Source of the DNA: Thraustochytrium sp. TN22
Lineage: Eukaryota; Sar; Bigyra; Thraustochytrida; Thraustochytriidae
Direction of reading: 5' to 3'
Assembly: GCA_013306675.1 (NCBI GenBank)
Contig: JABLUY010000012.1
Span: 124,001 to 188,000, forward strand
DNA: 64,000 nucleotides
Shown: in pieces, positions 18,440 to 28,860 of the stretch
How positions within the stretch are numbered: position 1 is the stretch's first letter
Layout: the number at the start of each line of letters is the position of its first letter
Notes under the pieces: model-generated
Seen by the model: only the letters and a program-made list of their open reading frames with translations
Database searches by the model: none
What the model was told of the DNA's origin: nothing
Translations under genes and position numbers: made by a program

Positions 18440-19987
18440 TCACGAAAGTGAGGAGCCAGCACTACTGGACGCCGTCGAAAGCCTGCGAAAAGTTGAATGC
18501 GACGTGAGCTGCGCGCTAAGGTTACTTGCCGTGGACTGGATGCTGGCCCGCCGTCGCTGAGACGTCTCTCTCGTGGACGGCCGCGCCGTGGAGAGCCGTG
18601 AGTAGATGGCCCGCTGGTCCTTTTGCAGCTGCGTGATCTCCGCGTGCATATCCAACATGCTGATGGCGGCCTGCAGCAGCTGGTAGATGCGGTGGTGGCC
18701 CTGCAATTCGCACGCCAGGTGAAGCGGGCTCTGACCGTCGCTGTTGAGCAGCTCCGGGTCCGCGCCTTGGCGCAAGAGCCACTGCACAAGCTCCGGCTGC
18801 TCGGTGCGCACAGCGAGGTGCAGGGCAGAATTGCCGCAGTGGTCCTGGGCGTCGAGCTCCAAGCTCTGCCCAGTGCGCTCCGCAGCGAGGTTTAAGAGAT
18901 TGGCCTTGCGCACCTGGGCGTCCTCGGCCTCGAACTCGGCCGCCGCCAGCGCTTGGAGCGCAGTGCGGCCCAGATGGTCCCGCTCTGAGAGGTCCAAGCT
19001 ACAAAGCACCTCAAAGACTTTGGTATCCGACTTGTGCACGCCGTTCAGGTCGGCAAGAGCAGCCTGCGCCACAGGTAGGTGGTCAGCATCTGGCTCAGGC
19101 CGCGGCCCGCGCCGCTCCCACGCGCCCCGTCGCGAGCAGCAGGCGTCCATGCACTGCCCAAAGTGCACATGATCACGTGTGCGGCACGCATGGCCAAATC
19201 CGTGCGCATCGAGCGGCGCGCGCAACGTATAGCGCTGCGCCTCTTTTGCGCAGTGCGCATCAATGGCCGCCTTGCTCGAAGAATTTGCTGGTGGGCCAAC
19301 GACGGCGCTGCGTGGGTCTCGCGGCGCGCCAACCGAGTAGGCGCCTGGCCCAGGAATCGCCGCACGCTCCAGCGCCTCGCGGTCCTCTGGGATGCGCTCG
19401 GCGCGGGTGTTAAGAAAAGCAACCGGGTCCGCCCGTCGGCACTGTAGATCCTCGTTGCCCTCGCCATACGCGTTGGCTGCGGTGGCCATCTCGTCGTTCT
19501 GGTTGTTGGCCGCCCAGCGATCTGCCTCGTCGAAGCGACCACCTCGGATCCTGTGCGCCGCGGCAGCTTGCGGGGCGCCGTACTCGCCTGGCCCAGGCCC
19601 TTGAGCGTCGCTTGACGACCGCGGCGCCCGGCCGGCGCGGCCCAGCGCACCGCCCGGCACGCGGAGCGGCGTGTCGCGTTTCTGCGTAAGCTCCTGCACA
19701 GGCAGGACTGTCCGCGACGCATCCTGCGTCGCAGGCACAACCTCACGCTGCCATGCGGGTCCCTTCACGTCGCGCAGCTTTGCTCGTGCTCCCTGTCCAG
19801 CATGCGGCCGCGCTCGCGGACGTGGACGTGGCCGTGTGCGCGCTCGGTGCCGCTCCTGCTGCTGCTGCTGCTGCTGCTGCTGATGCTGATGCTGCTGCTG
19901 CTGCTCCGCCGCCGCCTCTGATTTGGACTGCGGCGCGGCCAGCGACGCCTGCCACCGCTGCCAATAGGCCAGGTCGTACTCGGGCAT
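18440..19987 (-). CDS. Ankyrin-repeat protein with PGPG (sperm-tail PG-rich-like) motifs
   Basis: A 515-residue protein. The order is: a polyglutamine/His stretch (about 29-44), a basic Arg/Pro region, two PG-rich motifs (GPGPGEYGAP and IPGPGAYSVGAP) like the SHIPPO/STPGR repeats of axonemal inner-microtubule proteins, and then ankyrin repeats. The best preserved ankyrin units are DHLGRTALQALAAAE, CGNSALHLAVRTEQPELVQW and DGQSPLHLACELQGHHRIY. A Ser/Arg-rich tail follows. PG-rich repeats suggest a flagellar axoneme location, consistent with an organism that makes flagellated cells; this is inference. The first ATG is at 19985-19987; the frame extends 10 codons upstream only with TTG. The Gln run comes from a CTG tract on the plus strand at 19858-19883. 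Confidence 0.7.
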   Translation of the reverse strand: MPEYDLAYWQRWQASLAAPQSKSEAAAEQQQQHQHQQQQQQQQQERHRARTRPRPRPRARPHAGQGARAKLRDVKGPAWQREVVPATQDASRTVLPVQELTQKRDTPLRVPGGALGRAGRAPRSSSDAQGPGPGEYGAPQAAAAHRIRGGRFDEADRWAANNQNDEMATAANAYGEGNEDLQCRRADPVAFLNTRAERIPEDREALERAAIPGPGAYSVGAPRDPRSAVVGPPANSSSKAAIDAHCAKEAQRYTLRAPLDAHGFGHACRTRDHVHFGQCMDACCSRRGAWERRGPRPEPDADHLPVAQAALADLNGVHKSDTKVFEVLCSLDLSERDHLGRTALQALAAAEFEAEDAQVRKANLLNLAAERTGQSLELDAQDHCGNSALHLAVRTEQPELVQWLLRQGADPELLNSDGQSPLHLACELQGHHRIYQLLQAAISMLDMHAEITQLQKDQRAIYSRLSTARPSTRETSQRRRASIQSTASNLSAQLTSHSTFRRLSTASSSAGSSLS

Positions 19988-20459
19988 TTTGTGCAACCAG
20001 CGCCTCCGCCGCAGCAAGCGCGAGCGGAATACATTCTCGCCCCGCGCGCCGCGCTTCCCAGCGCGTCCTTCCCAGGCTCAGGCGCGACCCCGACGAAAGG
20101 AGCATCTCTGGGACGGCTGAGAACTGTCCCGTCGTAACGGTAACGTGGGGTAGGCGCGACTGGACTCAGGCTTGGCAAGTGCCTGATGAGCGTGAGTGAC
20201 TGTGAGCCTGACTGTGAATGGCTAAGAGGTGAATGAACGGCTCGTGTGGCGAACCAAAGGAGGCCAGCGAAAGGGTGAACTGGCTCAGGTTGAGTCGACG
20301 CGGCGCCTGCCTGTCTGTCTGGCCGGGCCTCTCCCGCCCTCCCTCCTTTCTCCCTCGCTCAGCCTGAGGCTGCCTGGTCTGGGGTGTCCGGCAAGCAAGC
20401 GGCGGTACGGGTCAGCAGACGCGAGCAAAAGCACCGCGCGCGCCCGTGCGGTGGCAAGG
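19988..20459. other. Divergent intergenic region between ankyrin and TmcB-like genes
   Basis: 472 bases carrying the 5' flanks of both genes. It contains short degenerate GAGTGACTGTGAGCCTGACTGTGA-like repeats (about 20188-20218) and pyrimidine-rich DNA (20330-20370). No gene seen. Confidence 0.4.
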
Positions 20460-23400
20460 ATGGCCGCGGCACCAGGGCCGGGCCAGGCGGAGGTGGAGCA
20501 GATGATGCTGGACGACGACGCGCAAGGGTTCGCTGGGACACGAGTGGGGCGGCGGTTGACGCGACTGACGCGGTACGTGCGCCAGGGCGTCTTTGGCCTG
20601 CTGTACCTGATCGCCAAGGATCACAGCAGCAGCAACACGGTCGTCGTGGTGACGACGGTAGTCAATACGCTGCAGCTGCTGTACATGAGCTTCGCGGTAC
20701 GTGCTCGCTTCCCGTGGCACACCTGGCTCACCACCTATTGGGGGCGCTTCCTCAAGGTGTTTTCGCTGGCCTTCGTAGAAGATCTGAGCAACGAGGTGCA
20801 GATTGTCTCCTTCTGTATCTTCTTCTGCATGCTCTTCATGACCAGCGTGATGGCCTTTCTGGTGCAGGCCGAGTTCGCCTCGGGTGGCGTCAAGAACCTG
20901 TGGACGTTGCCAGTGCTGCGCTTCATGCTGCGTCTGCTGACGACGGTCTTTTATGTGCCGGTCATCACCGTGCTTCTGTCCACGCTTCGGTGCGGCGGGC
21001 CCTTTGACGAGTACCTGGGGTGCGGAACGGCAGCGCACACTGTCTTTGTGGGGACCGTGCTTACCTTGCTGGCTTGGTTTATCACGTTTTCCGGCCTTAT
21101 CGTGCTGGTGTTTGGGGAGCAGGATCCTACGAGCGACAACGCCGAGGCGGGCCCGCACAAGCGCCTGGAGTTCTTCAACTCGCTCATCCGCGCGCTGCTC
21201 GAGTTCAGTATGGAGATGCTTAGTGCGAGCAACTCGGAGCTCGTCAACCCGTACACGCCGGCGCTCATAGCCATGGTAAACGTTTCCGGCATGTGGCTCA
21301 CGTGCACCTATGTGTACTATTTGCCCTACTACTCGAACTTCACCAACAAGGTCATGGCCAGCGGCTACTCGCTCTACTGGTGGAGTGGAATCTGTCTCTT
21401 CATGGCGTATCTTGTGGACGATACGAACGACCTCTCCTCCATCCTTCTCTTCTTTATTGGCGGTGGGCCCTTCATGTACTCTGTGGCGATGGCCGTCGAG
21501 GCCCGCGTCGCGTGGTTCAGGCGCACTGGCGATCGCCCGAGGGACTCTCCATACATGGAGGAGATCCGCCTGCGCATCAAGTACCCGTTTCTGCAGTCGT
21601 TCGGCCAGGAAGATTCAGACCCGGAAGCGATCGCTTTAGCGGAGGATGACATCATCTCGCGCCGCAGTACAGGTGTTGGCGAGGCTGCCCTCTCATTTAG
21701 GTCCTCCACAGAGCGCGAAGCCTCGTTTCGCGGCGCCAGGAGCAGCTTCCGTCGTCGAGGCTCTTCCAATGAGATTACGGATGGAAGAGACGATCTCCTT
21801 GGCAGCTTTTCCTCAGCAAGCGGGGCGGCGCAAGCAAGCTTCCGAAGGCGAGAGCCGTCCTCCAGCGAGCTGCCGCAGGAGCTCGAGGGTCTCATAGGCC
21901 ACGGTAGCGCCAAAATGAAGAAGCACATGAGCTTCCGGCGTCGGTCGTCGGCAGGACGAGCGCACGTGACTCCGTCCTCAAGCGGGCCTTCGCAATTGGA
22001 GCTCGCCGCGGCGCTCCAGGACTACCTAGCCGTGTCGCAGCGTTTCCAGCGCAGCGGCTTTTTCTGCTTGCACATGTCGCTGCTCATGGACCGCATCTGG
22101 CATCACCAGGTGCGGTCGCGCAAGTTTCTCAAGCTCGCCGAGAGCCTGCCATTGAGCTTTGACAATCGGTACACGGTGTACCAGAAGACGCTGCAGAACA
22201 AGGAGAGAGAGACCGGCGCGCGGGGTGCCATCTCGTATCTCGCCTTTGACCACCACGTCAAACAGGCCAAGCAGGCCATGGCCGACAGCGTTGATCTCAT
22301 CGTGGAGTTCTGGTCTACACTTATGGACGGGGACTACACCGTCAAGGATCTGCACACACTCAGCGTGAATGTGCACCGCACGCTTTCGCGATGTCGCCTG
22401 CACATGCGCAGCCTACTCTCGCTTAACCCGAACTCGCCCACCGCACTCACGCTGCTCGCGCTCTTCCATGAGTACGTGCTGAACGACAGTAGCATGACCG
22501 AGAGCATCCTTTCGGGTATCGTGGAGTCGGTCTCGGGAGAGGCGCTCATCGATCGTCTCCTCAAAACGGAGGACATCAATGAGGCAGAGTTTGTCATCTA
22601 TGGCGAGGGTTCGCATCTGGGCAAGATCTCCTGGGCCTCCTTTGGTCTCCTTTCGCTCCTCGGTCGTAGCCACGCCGAGCTGCACGGCAAGGACGTGAGT
22701 ATCCTCTTCGTACCACGCGTGGCGGAATCCATCAAGGGATTTCTCCAAGGTGTCGTCGAGGATGTCTCCACCTTTGCCGTCATTGAAAAGGAGACCTATT
22801 GCCAGACGCGCGACGGTAGCTGCATCCGCATCAAATGGTCCCTCACGCCGAGCATCAGCCCGTCCGGAACACTAGAGTTCGTCTGCCGCTTCACGAAGAT
22901 TTTAGAGCAGGATGCGCTCATCCAGGGCAACGAGCGCACCGGCTACCTCCTCATTGACATCCACGGAGATATCGTCTCAGGCTGTACCGAAGTGTGGGCT
23001 CTGCTCGGTACGGAGGCGAGTCAGATTCTCCTGGAGCAGCACTTGCAGCAGAAGCACGTGTCCTCCTTTGTGCCCGATCTCACAGATGCCAGAGCAATCA
23101 GCGCCGCCGCCAGCACGGTGGACAGCTCGCAGCAGATCATCACCTACCTGAAAGAGGACCTCTACGCCATTAATGTCGCGCCATGCGTCTTTGATCCAAA
23201 CCCACCGCCATCGGTCAACTCGGCTCGCAAGTTCGTTTCGACTGCGGACGCTGCGCATGCGCAGCCCAGGCCCAAACCCGTGGAGCTCTTCAAGGTCTCG
23301 ATGCACGAGTGCGTGGACGGTCACATGGACGACTTGGGCGCGCGCGGTCTGGATCGGATCCGCAGGCTCAACTCTATCCGCTCCGTCTCGCTTGGATCGG

Positions 23401-25415
23401 AGATCATGCAGGGCATGTCGCAGGAGATGCTGCTGGAGGAGTGCGACTCGGAGGACCGCCTGGACATTGGAGAGGATGACCTCATGAAGCACATTCGCAA
23501 GACGATTGAGCACCGTATCAACACCACCAGCCCCATGGCGCAGCGCTTCGTGCGGCAGAGCCGGTTCATGACGCTCGTCCTAATTGTCTTCTACATCGCC
23601 TCCAGCGTTGCGTTCCGGGCCCACATCTACGAATACATGGACTACCTCTCGTATACGCGCACTTCGTACGAGCGCAACGTACAGATCATCGAGGTGGCCT
23701 CCATCATCGAGGATCAGCTCGCTGCGGCCGCACTTCAGGGTGAGGCTGTGGACGAAGTTGCGCTCCAGACGCTCTTCGAAGACAACGCCGCAAGTCTGGC
23801 GGCCGTCGCGACCGAGCTCAAAAGCAATCACGAGCTGCTCCTGACAGCCGCCAGTGATGATGACGCCTCGCGCGCCACGTCTCTCGCCTTCGAGGCGAAT
23901 GCGAGCTCCGACACGGCGCTTGCGCTCACCGAGAGGCGCGTCGCCCGAGAGCACATGACCAATCTATGGTTTGGCGTTTTTGAGGTCGGCAACAGCGCGC
24001 TCGTCTTCGCTCGCCACGAGTCACCCAGCTGTAGAACAGCCTGCAATTTCACGTTGACCAACGCGGTGCAGGCGCTGCTTCCGCGCGCCGCGAGCGAGGC
24101 GCTCGCCTGGGACACGGAGCACGCGGGCCGTATCGATTCGATCGCACAGGCGAACAGCACGACCTTTGCGGTCCTCTGCGCGCTCGCGTTGGTCTTTCTG
24201 GTCAACATCCACCTTCCGGTGGTGGCAAAGACTGTGCGCGGCCGCAAATACACAGTCCATGCTTTTGCGAGCATCCCTGGGCTCATGGTGCTGGAGATGA
24301 CGGATGTGTACGCGCAGCGCGCCTCGCAGCTGGTGAAGCTCATCGAGAGCAGTAGCGCAGAGCGCGGCGGCGCGGATCGTGACGGCCCACTGAAGCCGTT
24401 CGCCAGGCGTCAGTCCCTGCGCGCGTGGGATGTGCGCTCCGTGCGCGACGCCGTGCGCCACATGGGCTCCAGCGTGCTCTCTGTGGATCAGGTCACCAAC
24501 GACAATCTCATTGTCCGCGTTCTTTCCAACCTGCTCCTCGTCTCACGCATCTTCTATCCGCTGCTCGTGGCGGTGGGCGCCTCCGGCATCTTCGCATTTG
24601 TCTTGCACGGCGAGTCCGTGCTTCGTCCGGTGCAGAACACCGCGCACCTCGTGCAGCAACGGTGGCAGGCCTCAGCTGAGCTCATCTTTTGGCTCAAGCA
24701 GGACACTCTGGGCAGCGAGGAGACCACTTCGACAACATTGCAGCGTATCACGGAGCTGGCTGATCTGGTCGACGAAACCTCGACGCTGCTGGACCTCGGG
24801 AATTCTTCGCTGGGCGTGGAGCGCCTCGCGGAGCAGCAAGAGGCCCAGTGGAACCTGCTCTTCAGCGATGCTTGCTCCTTGAGCATCGCCACCAATCTCT
24901 CCTGCGGGGTCAACACCACGCTCCTGGACTACTACATGAATGGCACCGCAGTGCCGGAGGACGCCTACGAAGTGACCACCGATCTCGGCATTAGCAACGG
25001 CCTTCACTTTGCACACGAGCGGTTCGCCGTCTATGTGCGCGACTACCTGGCCTTGCTCACTTCGGCGGCCGCGTCGGATTCAGAGGCTGCCGCGTCACTC
25101 CTCGCACGTCAAGTGCGCATGGCACGGCCGTCCCCACTGTTCACCAATTTCTTGACGATGCACCGCTTCTCGGCAGACTTCGCTGTCGCGTACGTGAAGA
25201 GCGCAGTGAGCGCGCTGCACTCGAGCCAGATCTACGCAGCCATCGCTATGAGCGCCGTGGTCTTCGTCTCTCACTTTGTTGTCTGCCGTACTGTGGCTGC
25301 CGTCGATTCCGATACGCAGAAGAACCTGATTCTCCTCATGATGGTGCCTGAAAAAGTCTTCAAGGAGCGCCCGCAGATCCTTGACTTGCTGCAAGTCGAA
25401 AAGCTCGACGGCTAA
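20460..25415 (+). CDS. TmcB-like giant membrane protein with PAS-type region
   Basis: A 1651-residue multipass protein resembling the 'tiny macrocysts protein B' (TmcB/TmcC) family of amoebae, ciliates, oomycetes and green algae. The N-terminal part (about 55-340) has roughly eight hydrophobic segments (for example VVVTTVVNTLQLLYMSF and FCIFFCMLFMTSVMAF). A cytosolic part contains Ser/Arg-rich repeats (SFRRRGSS-type) and then the hallmark helical region with NPNSPTALTLLALFHEYVLND. A PAS-like sensor segment follows (about 760-900). The C-terminal third has more transmembrane helices (FMTLVLIVFYIASSVAF, TTFAVLCALALVFLVNI, LLLVSRIFYPLLVAVG, IAMSAVVFVSHFVV) flanking two extracytoplasmic loops. 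Its role is probably sensory signalling at a membrane; no enzymatic domain is visible. The start at 20460 is the first ATG in the open frame. Confidence 0.8.
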   Translation: MAAAPGPGQAEVEQMMLDDDAQGFAGTRVGRRLTRLTRYVRQGVFGLLYLIAKDHSSSNTVVVVTTVVNTLQLLYMSFAVRARFPWHTWLTTYWGRFLKVFSLAFVEDLSNEVQIVSFCIFFCMLFMTSVMAFLVQAEFASGGVKNLWTLPVLRFMLRLLTTVFYVPVITVLLSTLRCGGPFDEYLGCGTAAHTVFVGTVLTLLAWFITFSGLIVLVFGEQDPTSDNAEAGPHKRLEFFNSLIRALLEFSMEMLSASNSELVNPYTPALIAMVNVSGMWLTCTYVYYLPYYSNFTNKVMASGYSLYWWSGICLFMAYLVDDTNDLSSILLFFIGGGPFMYSVAMAVEARVAWFRRTGDRPRDSPYMEEIRLRIKYPFLQSFGQEDSDPEAIALAEDDIISRRSTGVGEAALSFRSSTEREASFRGARSSFRRRGSSNEITDGRDDLLGSFSSASGAAQASFRRREPSSSELPQELEGLIGHGSAKMKKHMSFRRRSSAGRAHVTPSSSGPSQLELAAALQDYLAVSQRFQRSGFFCLHMSLLMDRIWHHQVRSRKFLKLAESLPLSFDNRYTVYQKTLQNKERETGARGAISYLAFDHHVKQAKQAMADSVDLIVEFWSTLMDGDYTVKDLHTLSVNVHRTLSRCRLHMRSLLSLNPNSPTALTLLALFHEYVLNDSSMTESILSGIVESVSGEALIDRLLKTEDINEAEFVIYGEGSHLGKISWASFGLLSLLGRSHAELHGKDVSILFVPRVAESIKGFLQGVVEDVSTFAVIEKETYCQTRDGSCIRIKWSLTPSISPSGTLEFVCRFTKILEQDALIQGNERTGYLLIDIHGDIVSGCTEVWALLGTEASQILLEQHLQQKHVSSFVPDLTDARAISAAASTVDSSQQIITYLKEDLYAINVAPCVFDPNPPPSVNSARKFVSTADAAHAQPRPKPVELFKVSMHECVDGHMDDLGARGLDRIRRLNSIRSVSLGSEIMQGMSQEMLLEECDSEDRLDIGEDDLMKHIRKTIEHRINTTSPMAQRFVRQSRFMTLVLIVFYIASSVAFRAHIYEYMDYLSYTRTSYERNVQIIEVASIIEDQLAAAALQGEAVDEVALQTLFEDNAASLAAVATELKSNHELLLTAASDDDASRATSLAFEANASSDTALALTERRVAREHMTNLWFGVFEVGNSALVFARHESPSCRTACNFTLTNAVQALLPRAASEALAWDTEHAGRIDSIAQANSTTFAVLCALALVFLVNIHLPVVAKTVRGRKYTVHAFASIPGLMVLEMTDVYAQRASQLVKLIESSSAERGGADRDGPLKPFARRQSLRAWDVRSVRDAVRHMGSSVLSVDQVTNDNLIVRVLSNLLLVSRIFYPLLVAVGASGIFAFVLHGESVLRPVQNTAHLVQQRWQASAELIFWLKQDTLGSEETTSTTLQRITELADLVDETSTLLDLGNSSLGVERLAEQQEAQWNLLFSDACSLSIATNLSCGVNTTLLDYYMNGTAVPEDAYEVTTDLGISNGLHFAHERFAVYVRDYLALLTSAAASDSEAAASLLARQVRMARPSPLFTNFLTMHRFSADFAVAYVKSAVSALHSSQIYAAIAMSAVVFVSHFVVCRTVAAVDSDTQKNLILLMMVPEKVFKERPQILDLLQVEKLDG

Positions 25416-25489
25416 TCTAAAGCGAAGGAAATTCTGTTCAGCACGAATGGAGGTGGCGTGGTCTCGGCGCTCTTCCGTTTTTTCAATAG

Positions 25490-27062
25490 TTAGCTCGGGG
25501 GCCTGGACGGAGATGGTACGGTTGACAGCGCGCGAGCCTCAGTCTTTTTCGCGCCCATTGTCAGCCGCTGCAAGGCTTGAACAGGCGCGAGTCGAGCCTC
25601 GGACTCGTAGGTCAGGCAGCCCTGGATGACTTCGAGCAAGACACTGTCCACTGCGGGCCACGTCCGCGTGAGCGGCGTCTCTAGGGCGACCGAGGCCGGC
25701 GCCGGAACAGGCTCTGGGAGCCTGCCAGGGTCCAGCCAGCGGGGTTGGCCCGCGCGATTGCCGTGAAAGTAGGTTGGCCAGCGCTTGAACCCCGATCCGG
25801 AGGAATTCGGAAGACCGAGCACTGCGGTGATGAGGGCGAGCTGCTCGAGCTCGTTCCTGCCCGGGAAAAGGGGCAAGCCGGCGAGCAGCTCTGCCGTGAG
25901 ACAGCCGAAGCTCCACATGTCAACTGCCGAGCCTGTGGCCCCGCCCAGGAGGACCTCGGGGGCGCGGTAGAAGCGTGACTGAATGTACGAGTGCACCTGC
26001 TCATCCACAAAGCAGGCCGAACCCAAGTCGATGACTCGGACCCGCGTGGAAGCGAGCGCGAGCCCGTTGGCGAGGCTCGCCTCCGACGCAGGGCCCAGAC
26101 GTAGCGCAGACCGCGGTTCCTCCTCGAGCAGGATGTTCTCCGGCTTGATGTCGCAGTGCATCACGCCCATGTCCTTGAGAAAGGCCAGCGCCCGAAGCAC
26201 CTGGCGGCTGATGCTCCGCACTACGGCAGGCGGCAACCCTTTGTGGTCGTTGGCTCTGAGTACCTCGTACAAGTTCCACGAAAGTAATGGAAAGACCAGG
26301 CACGGGTGGCCGCGAAAGGTGAAGTTGTCAAGCATGCGGATGACGCCGGACTGCCCTGCCGGGTCCGCCTCGCGCACCCGCTGGAGCACGCGAAGCTCGA
26401 CCATGGCTTGTTTGCGGAAGCGCTGCGCGCTGCGGACCATTTTCACGGCGACCTGCCCCCCACGCTTCGCGTGATCTCGGCACTTGAAAACCTGACCAAA
26501 GCTCCCGCTCCCCATTTCCCGCAACAGCTCGAAGCGGTACGCTAGATGCTCACCGGGGACCGCCTGATACTCACCGGCGGCGTTGTCAAGTCGAGGATGC
26601 GCCATGCGCGCGATTTTGGACGTTTGTGTGCCGATGAAATGGACCCTGTCGTAGTTCGTGACCTCGTGCAGCTCAAAGTCTGCCAGCAGCTCGGGGCACA
26701 CGCGCCGCGTCTCTTCGCCCGACAAAATGCGGCGGCCCGACTCGCTTGCTGCTGGTGTAGTAACCTCATGAAGCGCCCTTTTGCGGCCACCGCTCCTGTT
26801 GCTGCTGCCGGGCGGCTTGAGTGGTCGTCTCGCTGTGGATACAGCCAAGGTTGCTTGGCGACACGTCGCATCGGCTTTGGCACTGCCCAAGGGTGGCCTG
26901 AAGTCTTGCCCGAAGGCTCGTTCTCGCGGAGCTGCCTTGAAGGTCACAGACAGGGCGCCGAGAGACGAAGGGTTTGGCTTGCTCTTGCTGACGACTTGCA
27001 ACTTCGACTCGCCGCGCTGACAGTGAATGAAGCGGTTTGTCTCTGGTTGATATTGTTGTTCT

Positions 27063-27121
<59 letters not shown>

Positions 27122-27226
27122 GGAAGCTTGGTGGTGCTGCAGCGGAGCTTGTTGCTGCGTGCCTTCCTTCTGCCTCCGGCCGCCCAAGCGTGGCACCCGA
27201 AATGGCGCCGGCGGCGCGAGCCGCAT
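25490..27226 (-). CDS. DYRK-family dual-specificity protein kinase (class II-like)
   Basis: From the ATG at 27226 this is 578 residues. A polyglutamine run of about 18 (plus-strand CTG tract 27063-27117) precedes a basic region. Next come the DYRK homology box (ELLADFELHEVTNYDRVHFI) and AYRFELLREMGSGSFGQVF, the glycine loop. Kinase motifs are complete: VAVK, catalytic HCDIKPEN, DLG in place of DFG (usual in DYRKs) and the YIQSRFYRAPEV activation loop, whose first Tyr is the one DYRKs autophosphorylate. SAVDMWSFGC follows. DYRK kinases phosphorylate Ser/Thr substrates in growth and cell-cycle control. The frame stays open to another ATG at 27577, but that stretch is built from GAGCCT-type repeats and looks like leader DNA, so 27226 is preferred. 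Confidence 0.88.
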
Positions 27227-27404
27227 CGCGTCGGAGAGGTAGACGAGTATGGAAAGAGCTCGCCAGAAACAAGTCTTCCGCCGACGCGAGCTCGTGCGGA
27301 CCGCCGGTCCCCAACTTGAAGAGAAGGCACTCAGCGATCCGGTGGGCCGGGCCGGGTGCTCGCTGTCGTTTCGCGGACCCCGGTGTGCGCCATTCCACAA
27401 AGCC

Positions 27405-27476
27405 TTCAAGTTTGAGCCTGAGCCTTGAGCCTGAACCTGTGAGCCTGAGCTGAGCCGCGCTGAGCCGCTGAGCCTT
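27405..27476. repeat. GAGCCT-type short tandem repeat upstream of the DYRK gene
   Basis: Degenerate copies of GAGCCTGAGCCTTGAGCCTGA run through the 5' flank of the kinase. They remain open in the kinase frame, so the frame could in principle be translated, but the composition suggests non-coding leader. Confidence 0.6.
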
Positions 27477-27705
27477 GCGATTTGCCTCCGTGCCGAGCCT
27501 TCACTGTCAAGTTGCCTTTTGCCGTGAGGAAAGCCTTTCAACCGAAAAGGAGCGAACAACTCTCTGCCGCCGTACATGGGTCACTTTGTCATCGTTTGCT
27601 ACCACAAGCCCTTCCTTTTCACTTTACATTTTGGCGGACTGCGGCTGCAAGTAAGCAAGCAAGGACATCAAATGAACGAGAAAGAGAAGATGGGGAATAG
27701 CGACC

Positions 27706-28860
27706 TTACTGCTTGGTGGGGCCAAAGACGCGGGCCTTCTCCTCCTTGGTCTGGAAGCGGCCATGGCCGAGCGAGGAGGAGGTGTCGATGAAGTCGAGGG
27801 CAATCTCCTCCGTGGCGCTGCGGGACTTCTGGGGGATGAGGGACTTGCGGAGGGTGACGAGGGCCTTGATGGGGCCAACGACGCCGCCGCGGATGAGGAG
27901 GTAGTCGTTGGTGATCTCACCGTAGCGCACGAAGCCGCCAAGCGGGGTAATGCCCTTGACGGTCAGGTCGGTCTCGGTGGAGCAGTCCTGCTCGGCGCCG
28001 TTGCCGATCTTGTAGATCTTCTTGTTGATCTCCGTGCGGTGGTGGACACCATGCTGACCGGCGCGCGGCACAGTGACGCGGACCTTGGACGGGTGCCAGG
28101 CGCCAATGCAGGCAACCTTGCGGAGACCCTTGTGGGTCTTGCGGGGCAGGCGGGTGACGCCAAAACGGGCAATGACACCCTCGAAACCGTGGCCCTTGGT
28201 GATGCCGATGACGTCGACCATCTCGTCCTTCTTGAAGACGTCGTTGATGGAGATCTCCTTCTCGAAGAGCGACTTGGCGTAGTCCACCTTCTGCTCGACG
28301 GTGCCACCGTTGATCTGGATCTCGGCGACGTGGGCCTTCTTCTGGCGCAGGTGCAGCTTGCGGATCTGGGTGTGCGTGATGAGGCGCACGACCGAGCAGT
28401 ACTTCTTGATGCGCTCGAGCTCGGCCTCGATGTCGGCGCCGCCCTCGGCGTACTTCTTCGAGTACTTGGTGAAGGCCTTCTTCTTGGCGTGGTACCAGTT
28501 CTTGTAGAAGCGGCGCTTGGCCTCGTCGCTGAGGTGCTCGGCCCACACGGTGGTGAGCGAGCGCAGGCCGCGCGGGGTCTCAATGTAGCCCACCACGCCG
28601 ATGGCCACCATCTTGGGCGCCTCCACCACGGTCACGGCGTCGAGCACCTGCTTCTTGTGCACGTTCGAGCCCGTGCGGTCCACCGTGCGCAGCACGTGCG
28701 TCATGCCGGCCTTGTACGCCATGAAGGCCGTCAGGTGGCAGTCCTCCGACTGCTCATCCTTGGGGAAGGCCCGGATCTTGCCGCGGTGGTGCTTGGACCG
28801 CTTGCGCGGCAGGAACCCCAGGCTGCCATGGCGGGGCGCCTCGAACTTGCGGTGCGACAT
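27706..28860 (-). CDS. RPL3: 60S ribosomal protein L3 (uL3)
   Basis: A 384-residue uL3, close to the yeast length. It starts [20 protein letters not shown], the universal eukaryotic beginning, which fixes the ATG at 28858-28860 although the frame stays open upstream. Conserved blocks are intact: [41 protein letters not shown], and the peptidyl-transferase-proximal finger with [17 protein letters not shown] and [16 protein letters not shown]. It is a structural component of the large subunit near the catalytic centre. It is divergent from the Erv1 gene across 551 bases. Highly biased codons (mostly G/C third positions) are as expected for a highly expressed gene. Confidence 0.97.
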   Translation of the reverse strand: MSHRKFEAPRHGSLGFLPRKRSKHHRGKIRAFPKDEQSEDCHLTAFMAYKAGMTHVLRTVDRTGSNVHKKQVLDAVTVVEAPKMVAIGVVGYIETPRGLRSLTTVWAEHLSDEAKRRFYKNWYHAKKKAFTKYSKKYAEGGADIEAELERIKKYCSVVRLITHTQIRKLHLRQKKAHVAEIQINGGTVEQKVDYAKSLFEKEISINDVFKKDEMVDVIGITKGHGFEGVIARFGVTRLPRKTHKGLRKVACIGAWHPSKVRVTVPRAGQHGVHHRTEINKKIYKIGNGAEQDCSTETDLTVKGITPLGGFVRYGEITNDYLLIRGGVVGPIKALVTLRKSLIPQKSRSATEEIALDFIDTSSSLGHGRFQTKEEKARVFGPTKQ

